The notes under the pieces were generated by a model, which had not been told where the DNA came from, did no database searches, and saw only the letters and a list, made by a program, of their open reading frames with translations. A program made the translations under genes and the position numbers. Source: Planctomycetaceae bacterium (GTDB lineage: Bacteria; Planctomycetota; Planctomycetia; Planctomycetales; Planctomycetaceae). From it: a stretch of 64,000 nucleotides of DNA. Within the stretch, counting starts at the first letter, position 1. Each line of letters begins with the position of its first letter. The stretch is taken from positions 1 to 64,000 of the forward strand of contig JADZEF010000157.1 of assembly GCA_020850695.1 (NCBI GenBank), read 5' to 3'. This document shows, piece by piece, positions 26,448 to 34,900 of the stretch.

Positions 26448-27020
26448 TCAGGACAGCTGCTTCTTCCGGGCGACGAGCGTCCGGATACGCTCGGCGAGGA
26501 GGGCCGCGTCGAACGGCTTGCGGAACGTCTCGTTGAAGAGAGTCCGGTCGAAGCCGCTGGCGTGGTCATCATCGCTGAGCAGAGCGATCAGAACCGTGTC
26601 CGTGTATTCGGTGTTCTTCCGGAGGTTCTGGGCGATGAGAATCGCTTCCTGCCGGTTCATGCCGAAGTCAACCACCACGCAGTCCGGATGCAGAGACTCG
26701 GCCTGGATGCCGGCCTCGAATCCGCTGGTGGCACATTCGATTTTGAAATCGTCATCCCCCATCAGCTCGTTGAGCTGCGAGCGAACGTTGGAATCCGCGC
26801 CGACGAGGAGAATTTTCCCCATCGCTTCGTCTTCCAGCTCGCCCAGGGGCATGCCGTGTTCTTTCAGGAAACGGATCAGGTGTTCGCGGGGGATCCGACG
26901 GTCCTGCGAACCCGGAATCCGGTAGCCGCGAAGGCGTCCGGAATCGAACCATTTGCTGACGGTGCGGGGCGCGACCTTACAGATCTTGGCTACCTGTCCA
27001 GTAGTGAAGATCGTCCTCAT
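26448..27020 (-). CDS. DNA-binding response regulator with N-terminal HTH and C-terminal receiver domain
   Basis: This 190-aa protein begins with a MerR/excisionase-like helix-turn-helix (about 1-58: FTTGQVAKICKVAPRTVSKW, then DSGRLRGYRIPGSQDRRIPR) and continues with a receiver domain from about 68 (KILLVGADSNVRSQL). The phospho-acceptor aspartate is in CVVVDFGMN and the conserved lysine in FRKPFDAAL. One of the usual acidic pair near the start is replaced (GAD rather than DDD). ATG 27020 has GGAGAG about 6 bases upstream; the longer frame to 27104 is unlikely. No histidine kinase is adjacent, so the partner is unknown. The domain order is the reverse of most response regulators. Confidence 0.85.
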   Translation of the reverse strand: MRTIFTTGQVAKICKVAPRTVSKWFDSGRLRGYRIPGSQDRRIPREHLIRFLKEHGMPLGELEDEAMGKILLVGADSNVRSQLNELMGDDDFKIECATSGFEAGIQAESLHPDCVVVDFGMNRQEAILIAQNLRKNTEYTDTVLIALLSDDDHASGFDRTLFNETFRKPFDAALLAERIRTLVARKKQLS

Positions 27021-28395
27021 GCGGGCTCTCCAATCGTTCTCGTTGCCACTCGGAAGGTGAGTCAAACCTTCCGGATCTCCACCCCTCAACAGCCACCAGT
27101 TCACGTCAGATTCTGGGTCGCGACGTGTTGCGGCCGTTCCGGGAATCGGGGTGTCGTCTCAGGGTCTTGAAAATGATGGACCGAGGGGTGCGGTTCGCCC
27201 CGGGGGCGGTGGTCCGTACCCGCGTGTTGAGACGGGTCTGTGTGGGCAGTCCCTTCTCGTCACGCGACGGGTCATCCGGGTTGCGTGCGCAACGTCGGAT
27301 TAACGTCCATCGTTGGAAGGGAGGCCGGGCCGGAAGCTCATCGCCACGAGCTTCGGCTCTTTACGCGCAAGGCGGAACGAGTTGCCCTACCCCCCTAACG
27401 GACGGCTTTCGCATCCTGGCTGGTCACATCCCTGCAACCGGCTTCGGACGTGCGGTGCATCCATCGCGTGCAGCCGCTGAAAACCGTCTTGCGTGTTTGA
27501 TCGGCAGAAGCGGTTCGACAACTTTCCAAAAAACGGCAGCGTCTCTTGACAAAGGCGAATCGACTCGCTCGACCGGCATTCAAGTCTCCGAGGCCCGCTG
27601 TCGGAAGAACCCGAATTCCATCAACCACTTTGACCGCACACTCTCGAATCGCGGTGAATCACGAATGCTTCGCGTCCCAACGAATGCACTCTGTCTCGCC
27701 TGGCATTGAAGATTCCCGCGAGATTCCTCTCTGACCCGACCTCATGGGGTATGGTTCGGTCAGACGGGATGTCTCCGGCGAATCGATCATCCGACAGGCA
27801 CTGATTCGACGCATGTCACAAACTGTGCGGCCTGTGATGACTGTGATGATGCCGCACGATTCGAGGGTCGAACAGACGATTCTTCCGGGAACTCGGAAAA
27901 TCCGGATGACGCACGGCAAACTGCGCGGCGTGTGACGATTGTGCGGGATCTACCAACACGCGAAAGGTTGCGCGCGGAGCGATGGCATCGATGGATGTCC
28001 ATGAGCAGTCCTCAGCATGTCGCGCCGATGCCGCCTGCCTGTAGGAGCAGCAATCGTTCGAGATCTGTACGCCAAAGGCGTTGTACTCCGAAGCCCAGGG
28101 TCGCGAACGAAGTGAGCGCACCCTGGGTCAGTGAGCAAGGCAATCACGAACCCCAACGGGGTTCAACAATGCAGGTCCGGCTCCCCCGCATTTCGTCATC
28201 GCTCACGGATTGTGGAACCCCCTTTGGGGTTCGCGTCTTTCGTGAACCGGTACCCAGGGTGCGCTCGCCAAGCCTCGCGACTCTGGGCTTTGGAGTACAA
28301 CGCCTTCGGCGTATCGGAAGCCTATCGATGGGAGTGCGGCATCTCACAAAATCCCATCGGCCGAAGACATGGCACGTTGCCCACGCGAAAAACGT
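27021..28395. other. Long intergenic region, mostly without recognised features
   Basis: Between the regulator and the first DUF1501 gene, about 1.4 kb contains no frame with a recognisable domain. The left half should hold the regulator promoter. The right end contains the composite inverted repeat at 28068-28313. The short frames here look like chance openings. Confidence 0.5.
28068..28313. repeat. 246-bp composite inverted repeat
   Basis: The left arm (28068-28128) and right arm (28251-28313) are imperfect reverse complements of about 61 bp, with outer ends TACGCC(A/G)AAGGCGTTGTACTC and inner ends CACCCTGGGT / ACCCAGGGTG. Inside is a second pair, AACCCCAACGGGGTT and GGAACCCCCTTTGGGGTT. 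The inner CCCAGGGTGC word is shared with the short hairpins at 19069-19102 and 61008-61041. No coding capacity. Confidence 0.8.
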
Positions 28396-29817
28396 TCACG
28401 CAAGAATGTCGTGAACGACGGAGCCGTGGACGTCGGTCAGGCGGAAGTCGCGTCCACTGTATCGATAGGTGAGCCGCGTGTGGTCGAAGCCGAGCAGGTG
28501 GAGCATCGTCGCGTGCAGGTCGTGCAGGTGGACCTTGTTCTCGACCGCGTAGTAACCGTAGTCGTCGGTTGCCCCGTACGAGAGGCCCGCCTTCACACCG
28601 CCGCCGGCCATCCACATGGTGTAGCCTTGCGGGTTGTGATCGCGGCCGTTGCCCCCCTGAGCCACCGGCGTGCGACCGAACTCGCCCCCCCACAGGACGA
28701 GCGTGTCGTCGAGCAGGCCGCGGGCCTTCAGATCCTGCAGCAGCCCCGCGATTGGCTTGTCGACTTCCTTCGCGTTGCGGGAGTGATCGGCCTGCAGATT
28801 GTCGTGCTGATCCCACTTGTAGCTGTGCGTGCACTGCACGAACCGCACACCGCGCTCGGCGAAGCGACGGGCCATCAGGCATTGCCGCCCGAAGTTCCGC
28901 GTCATCGGGTCATCGAGGCCGTACAGCTTCTGCGTCGCTTCGCTCTCGTCCGACACATCCTGAAGCTCCGGGGCCGCCGACTGGAGGCGGAACGCCAGTT
29001 CGAACGAATTGATGCGGGCCTCGAGGACCGGGTCGGGGCCGGTCGCTTCGAGTTGAGCGAGATTCATCTCGCGGGCGAAGTCGAGTTCCTGCCGCTGAAG
29101 ATTCCGCGGCAGGTTGTCGGCGTTGGCGATGAACGGAACCTGCGCCTTGTCCGACGGAATCCCCGCATTGCCGATGGCCGTTCCCTGATACTCGGCCGGA
29201 AGGAAAGCCGAGCCCCACGATGTCGCCCCGCCGTGCGTGAGCGTCGGGCAGATGGTGATGAACCCCGGCAGGTTCTGATTCTCGGTGCCAAGCCCGTAAG
29301 TGATCCACGCGCCCATGCTCGGACGCACGAAGGTATCGCTGCCGGTATGCAGCTCGAGCAGTGCCGCCCCGTGCCGCGAGTTCGATCCGTACATGCTCTT
29401 GATGAGGCACAGGTCGTCAACGCGCTGGGCCAGGTGCGGGAAGAGTTCGCTCACCCACGCCCCGCTCTCGCCGTATTGCTTGAACGACCAGGGAGACTTC
29501 AGCAGGTTGCCGGTCGCCGACGAGAAGACGCGCGGCTTCGAAAAGGGGAGCGGCTTGCCGTGGTCGCGTTCGAGCAGAGGCTTGTAGTCGAATGTGTCGA
29601 CCTGCGACGGCCCGCCGTGCATGAACAGAAAGATGACGCGCTTCGCCTTCGCCGGGAGCGGCGGCGCTTTCGGAGCGAGCGGATTCGCGTTGGCGGCAAG
29701 TGCGCCGTTCGACTCTCCCATCAGGGACGCGAGCGCGAGCGAGCCAAACCCGCACGCCGACATCCGGAGCATGTCACGGCGCGAAACCGGCGCACAAGGG
29801 GGGCAACGATTCGTCAT
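28396..29817 (-). CDS. DUF1501 domain protein with Tat signal
   Basis: This 473-aa protein belongs to the DUF1501 family, which is alkaline-phosphatase-superfamily related and very common in planctomycetes. ATG 29817 opens a twin-arginine leader (VSRRDMLRMSACGFGSLALA, about 11-30), so it is exported folded. Family motifs include IFLFMHGGPSQVDTFDYKP (about 61-79), the SMYGSNSRHGAALLELHTG block, LWGGEFGRTP and NGRDHNPQGYTMWMAGGGVK near 390-420, and a C-terminal DLHATMLHLLGFDH. DUF1501 genes often sit next to a DUF1549/DUF1553 gene; none is present here. Function is not established; putative sulfatase-like activity is inference. Confidence 0.88.
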   Translation of the reverse strand: MTNRCPPCAPVSRRDMLRMSACGFGSLALASLMGESNGALAANANPLAPKAPPLPAKAKRVIFLFMHGGPSQVDTFDYKPLLERDHGKPLPFSKPRVFSSATGNLLKSPWSFKQYGESGAWVSELFPHLAQRVDDLCLIKSMYGSNSRHGAALLELHTGSDTFVRPSMGAWITYGLGTENQNLPGFITICPTLTHGGATSWGSAFLPAEYQGTAIGNAGIPSDKAQVPFIANADNLPRNLQRQELDFAREMNLAQLEATGPDPVLEARINSFELAFRLQSAAPELQDVSDESEATQKLYGLDDPMTRNFGRQCLMARRFAERGVRFVQCTHSYKWDQHDNLQADHSRNAKEVDKPIAGLLQDLKARGLLDDTLVLWGGEFGRTPVAQGGNGRDHNPQGYTMWMAGGGVKAGLSYGATDDYGYYAVENKVHLHDLHATMLHLLGFDHTRLTYRYSGRDFRLTDVHGSVVHDILA

Positions 29818-29931
29818 TCGAAGGCCGTCTCCGGTACTTGCTGTCAGCACATTCCCGCGAGCCCCGGGAGATGGTGCACCGCATTCCACAATACCGTGAA
29901 ACCTGCCGCGATGTCGCCAGCGGGATTGAAT

Positions 29932-30921
29932 TCAATAGCCCAGTTCATCCCGTTCGGCCTCTCTCGGCCGAATGAACTTCCGCACGTTCTTCGGAGATCG
30001 TTCGTTCGGCTGCTCGCGCAGGACGAACATCCCGGTCGCCTCGACCAGTCCCTGGAATTGGGCGTAACCGTAGTTCTTCGGGCGGAATTCCGGGAGGTGG
30101 GTCCGCACGAAGGCGGCGACGCTGCCGAGTTCAGCCCAGCCATCGACGTCGGACTGCGAGAGGATGGCCGCCTGCAGCAGGCCCGTCAGTTCGCCATCGG
30201 CCTGGAGTTCTTCGGAAGACTTCCGCTGAAGAGGTGCGGGGGCAGGGCGCGGCGTGGTGACACGGCCGGTGGCCCGCTTCGGAGATCTCATGCGAGTCGG
30301 CTGGGGAAGAGGTTGGGAAGGTGCCCCCGCCGCAGCAAGCTTCGGGGCGGGTTTGACCGGATGACGTGGGGTAAACAGATCTTCGTGAGTCGCCGTCCGC
30401 ACGATGGCCGCATACGGTTCGATTCCATTCACCGCCCTGGAAAGGTTGCGAGCGTGTCCGTTCTGCGAGCTGGCGCCGCGCGTTCCCTTCAACGGGACGA
30501 ACTCGTCGCACGCGGCGGTGAAAGCTTTCGGCGCCCACTCGTCCCCGCACCCCAGCACCATCATCCCCGACTCGCGCAGACGCGTGGCGAGGCGGGTGAA
30601 GTCGCTGTCGCTGGAGACGATGCAGAAGCCGTCAGCCTGCTTCGCATGCAGCAGGTCCATGGCGTCGATCACCAGCGCCATGTCGGTCGCGTTCTTGCCG
30701 GCCGTGTACGCAAACTGCTGAACCGGAAGGATCGCGTTCGCGTTGAGCACCGACTTCCAGCCGGAAAGCCGGTTCGAGGTCCAGTCGCCGTAGGCCCGCC
30801 GGATGACGGCCGTCCCGTGACGCCCGACATGCTCAAGCACCTCTTCGATCGAAGGGGCGCGGGCATTGTCCGCATCAATCAATACGGCAAACCGCCGCGG
30901 CACTCCGTGACCGCCTGACAT
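29932..30921 (-). CDS. NYN-domain putative ribonuclease with C-terminal LOTUS/OST-HTH-like region
   Basis: This 329-aa protein starts with a NYN (PIN-like) domain (about 9-155). FAVLIDADNARAPSIEEVL carries the first acidic residues and FCIVSSDSDFTRLATRLRE the later pair, with GKNATDMALVIDAMDLLH between them. A Pro/Ala/Lys-rich linker (about 185-235) leads to a C-terminal segment (about 240-310) with a winged-helix-like pattern (GWAELGSVAAFVRTHLPEFR, then NYGYAQFQGLVEATGMF), as in OST-HTH/LOTUS domains. NYN-LOTUS proteins act on RNA. ATG 30921 is chosen because the longer frame precedes the NYN domain with no motif. The tail is strongly basic. Confidence 0.85.
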   Translation of the reverse strand: MSGGHGVPRRFAVLIDADNARAPSIEEVLEHVGRHGTAVIRRAYGDWTSNRLSGWKSVLNANAILPVQQFAYTAGKNATDMALVIDAMDLLHAKQADGFCIVSSDSDFTRLATRLRESGMMVLGCGDEWAPKAFTAACDEFVPLKGTRGASSQNGHARNLSRAVNGIEPYAAIVRTATHEDLFTPRHPVKPAPKLAAAGAPSQPLPQPTRMRSPKRATGRVTTPRPAPAPLQRKSSEELQADGELTGLLQAAILSQSDVDGWAELGSVAAFVRTHLPEFRPKNYGYAQFQGLVEATGMFVLREQPNERSPKNVRKFIRPREAERDELGY

Positions 30922-31184
30922 CCGACATCCGTCCGGTGAAGGCTGTGGCTGTTCCTGCCGCAGATCAGAACGAGTTACCGATGGATTTTCCAGTCGAACC
31001 GCGACAGTTTCCTTCTTTCGTTGCGCATTCCCGCCCGCTCCGTGGTTCGATGCTTGTTGCACGTCACGGCCCCCGCGACAATGAGAGCGAACATCGCAGA
31101 TCGCGACGCCTCATCCTCTCGGCATTCAAACTGGACCCGGATCCTTACCATCCATTTCACGGACGTACGAGCAAGGCCGCCGGA

Positions 31185-31838
31185 ATGTCATCTCTCGTGC
31201 AATCCGTTTCGCAGGAATGGTCGATCGCCGATCTGAACGAGCGGTTCGGGCCCATCCTCTATCGGCGGATCTGCCACGATCCGCTTCCGGGGACCGCCAC
31301 CGAAGAAGATGTCGTTCGACTGATGGAGAAGGAAGGTCGACTGTACGAGTTGGTCGACGGCGTCCTGGTGGAGAAAGTGATGGGCTCCCCCGAATCTTTG
31401 CTCGCGATGTTGCTGGGACATTACCTCAATTCGTTCGTGCTGCCTCGAAAGTCGGGATTCGTGCTCGGGCCGGACGGGATGTGGCGATTGCGAGGGGGAT
31501 TGATTCGATTGCCCGACGTTGCGTTTATCGCACGCGACGATGCCCCGAATGGGAAGTTTCCCAAAGGGGCCATGATTGATATCGTGCCGCGTCTTGCGGT
31601 GGAAATCCTGAGTCCGAGCAACACCCGCCGCGAAATGGAAGAAAAACTCGATGACTACTTCAACGCCGGGGTGCGGCTCGTCTGGTTCATCGACCCGTCA
31701 TCTCTGACGGCGCAGGTCTTTACGGCACGCGATGCCATGACGATTCTCGATCAATCGCAGTCGCTGACCGGCGGCGACGTGCTCCCCGGATTCGAATTGT
31801 CCCTTCGGACTCTCTTCGAAGACTTGAACGACGCCTGA
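31185..31838 (+). CDS. Uma2 family (DUF820) putative endonuclease
   Basis: This 217-aa protein has the Uma2 restriction-endonuclease-like core. ATEEDVVRLMEKEGRLYELV leads in; RLPDVAFIARDDAP carries the aspartate, followed by LAVEILSPSNTRREMEEKLDDYFNAGVRLVWFIDP where the glutamate and downstream lysine complete a PD-(D/E)XK pattern. These proteins are highly expanded in planctomycetes and cyanobacteria and their role is unknown; DNA cleavage is inferred from the fold. ATG 31185 follows GCCGGA; the longer frame to 30936 is unlikely. It is unrelated in direction to the NYN gene upstream. Confidence 0.85.
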   Translation: MSSLVQSVSQEWSIADLNERFGPILYRRICHDPLPGTATEEDVVRLMEKEGRLYELVDGVLVEKVMGSPESLLAMLLGHYLNSFVLPRKSGFVLGPDGMWRLRGGLIRLPDVAFIARDDAPNGKFPKGAMIDIVPRLAVEILSPSNTRREMEEKLDDYFNAGVRLVWFIDPSSLTAQVFTARDAMTILDQSQSLTGGDVLPGFELSLRTLFEDLNDA

Positions 31839-31993
31839 AACTCGACATGCTCTCGTGCCGGCGACGAGCGAACCTGTTCGCTCCCAATACTTGAACCCAC
31901 CGGAACGGCCTCTTCCCACGCTGCGATTTGTTCTCGGGCCAGCAGCGTGGCGGAGGAGGCTGATTCCGATTCTCGAAGGACCGATCGACCGAA

Positions 31994-34900
31994 ATGACAC
32001 CCTGGGAATTCTGGATCGATGTCGGCGGCACGTTCACCGATTGCATTGCCCGCTCTCCCGAGGGGCGGCTCGTCACGGCCAAGGTGCTGAGCTCCGGCCG
32101 CACGAAGTGTCGGATTGAAAGCCTGAAGGGGTCGACAACCTTCGTCGACCCGTCACACCGCAATGACCCCGCCGACTTCTGGACTGGATACGAGATCCGG
32201 GTCCTCGACGATTCCGGGAACGTCGCGTTCCAGTCCCGCATCGCGGCCTTCGATGCGAGCACGGCCACGTTCACGCTCGAGCCATCGTTCCCCGACGGTC
32301 TGAAAGCCGGACAGGCGTTCGAGCTCTCGTCGAACGAAGAAGCCCCGATCGTCGCTATCCGCACGATCCTCGGCCTGCCTCTGGCAAAAGAGATCCCGCC
32401 TGTCGTGGTGAAGTTGGGAACAACCCGCGGCACCAACGCCCTGCTGACGCGCCGCGGCGCGCGAACCGCCTTCGTCACGACGAAAGGCTTCGCCGACGTG
32501 CTGCGGATCGCCAACCAGGACCGCCCCCGCCTCTTCGACCTCGCCATCCAGAAACCGACGCCTCTGTTCGAGCAAGTCGTTGAGATTGAAGAGCGGGTCG
32601 ATGCGCAGGGAACCGTTCTCGTTGCGCCAAACGCCGCGCGCGTGCAGCAGCAGTTTGTCGAACTGAAGCAGACAGGCGTCGAATCGGTTGCGATCTGCCT
32701 GCTGCATTCGTTCGCCAACCCGGCCCATGAAGAGCTGGTGGAGGAAGCGGCCCGTAAGGCGGGTTTCACCGAGATCAGCACATCGAGCCGTTTGTCGCCG
32801 TTGATCAAGATCGTCTCGCGCGGCGATACGACGGTGATGGATGCCTATCTCAACCCCATCCTGCGGGACTATGTGCGGAAGCTTCGCGCGAGCCTTCCGG
32901 GTTCGACACTCAAGCTGATGACGTCGTCGGGGGGCCTGGTCGATGCCGACCGTTTCGTCGGCAAGGACAGCGTCCTGTCGGGCCCTGCGGGCGGAGTCAT
33001 CGGCTTCTCGCGAACGGCCCGGCAGGCGGGGTTCCCGAAGTCGATCGGCTTCGACATGGGCGGGACAAGTACCGACGTCTCGCGGTTCGACGGGCGTTAC
33101 GAAATGGAGTTCGAGACACAGAAAGCGGGAGTGCGGGTCGTCGCGCCCATGCTCAGTATCGAAACGGTCGCGGCCGGCGGCGGCAGCATCTGCGATTTTG
33201 ACGGCGTGCAGTTGCGGGTCGGACCGCAAAGCGCCGGCTCGGATCCTGGTCCGGCCTGCTATGGTCGCGGCGGGCCGTTGACGGTCACCGATCTCAATCT
33301 TTACCTCGGAAAAATCCTTCCGACCCGCTTCCCTTTTGCCCTCGATCGGTCCGCCGTCGAGCGGCGGCTGGTCGACCTCTGCGAGCGGATCGCGGTCTCG
33401 CCGATGGGTCGCCGTTACACGCCGCTCGACTTGGCTGAGGGTTTCCTGCAGATCGCCAACGCCAACATGGTGCGGGCCATCCGGAAGGTCTCGGTTGCGA
33501 AGGGATATGACCCCGCCGATTATGTCCTCGTGACGTTCGGAGGAGCGGGAGGACAGCACGCGTGTGCGATGGCCAAGGCGCTCGGCATCGGCCGCGTGCT
33601 CAGCCACCCGTATGCGGGGCTGTTGAGCGCTTACGGCATCGGCCAGGCGGATGTGCGGCGATTCGGCGCACGCTCAGTGCTGAAGCCGCTGTCGGACGAG
33701 ACATTGAAGGAGCTCCAGTCCGCGTTTGACGAACTCTCCGCGGAAGCACGGATACAGGTCGCGAACGACGGTGTCCCCGATCAGCGAATTCAGCCGCCGC
33801 TCCGCTCGCTCGAGATGCGCTCTAAGGGAGTCGAGGAGGCAATCCTCGTCGATGCCGGCGAGCCCGGCACGAAGGCCGCCGACCTCGCCGCTCGCTATCA
33901 CTCCCAGCACCAGCAACTCTACGGCTATACGCACACCTCCCGGCCCATCGAGATCGTCGCCGCCCGCGTCGAAGTGGTCGGCGTGATGCCCGAACCGGAA
34001 GAGTCCCCCGTGCAGCCCAGGTCGCGGCGTCCCGAGCCGACCGAAACGACCCGCGCCCGGTTCGAGGGAGTCGATCACCGGACCGGCGTGTTTCTGCGGT
34101 CGCAGCTGCAGGCAGGAGACATCATCGACGGACCGGCTATCGTCTGCGAGCCGACCTCCACGCTGCTGGTCGATCCCGGATGCACGGCGACTGTCGGAAC
34201 GCGCGGCGAGCTGGTTGTGGATATCAATGCCGCTTCAGCCCAAGGCATCGCGAACCCGCAAGCGTCGACCACACCCGCATCGAGCGCCCCCCAGGCCGAC
34301 GCCCTGCGCTGGCCAGTTCGCAATGGCCTGGCACCGCAAGCTCCCACCGCCGCCGACCCCGTCCTGCTGGAAATCTTCAACAACCTCTTCGCCTCGATCG
34401 CCGAGCAGATGGGGCTGACGCTCCAGCGGACCAGCGTCTCAACCAACGTCAAAGAGCGGCTCGATTTCAGCTGTGCGATCTTCTCGCCGACGGGCGCCCT
34501 CGTCGTCAACGCCCCGCACATCCCCGTGCATCTCGGAGCGATGAGCGAGACCGTCAAGAGGATCATCGCCGACAACCCGCAGATGCGGCCGGGTGACGTG
34601 TTCGTCACGAACGACCCGTATCGCGGCGGCTCGCACCTTCCCGACGTCACCGTCATCACGCCGGTATTTCTCGATGCGGGGGTTGAGGGTTCAGGGTCGA
34701 GGGTTGAGGGGAAAGTCAAAGAGAAGAGTGCCATCGAAAGGACTGCGGATTCTGACCCTCAACCCTCAACCATCGACCATCAACCTCGCCTCGCTTTCTT
34801 CACCGCCAGCCGGGCCCACCATGCCGAGATCGGCGGCATCGTCCCCGGCAGCATGCCCCCGTTCTCGAAGAACCTCGGCGAGGAAGGGGTGCTCATCCGC

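Noticed and set aside
28369-30918. 849-codon open frame on the plus strand across the first DUF1501 and NYN genes
   Set aside because: It is antisense to two well-supported genes, has no recognisable domain and runs through their intergenic gap; a shadow frame.
32153-33607. 484-codon frame opposite hyuAB
   Set aside because: Antisense to a conserved enzyme, with no homology; the frame is a by-product of codon bias.
34248-34340. Another translated repeat in the HyuA-HyuB linker
   Set aside because: The bases CGAACCCGCAAGCG match a motif near 23793, but no inverted arms or second full copy could be shown; a linker of this kind is also normal in fused proteins.
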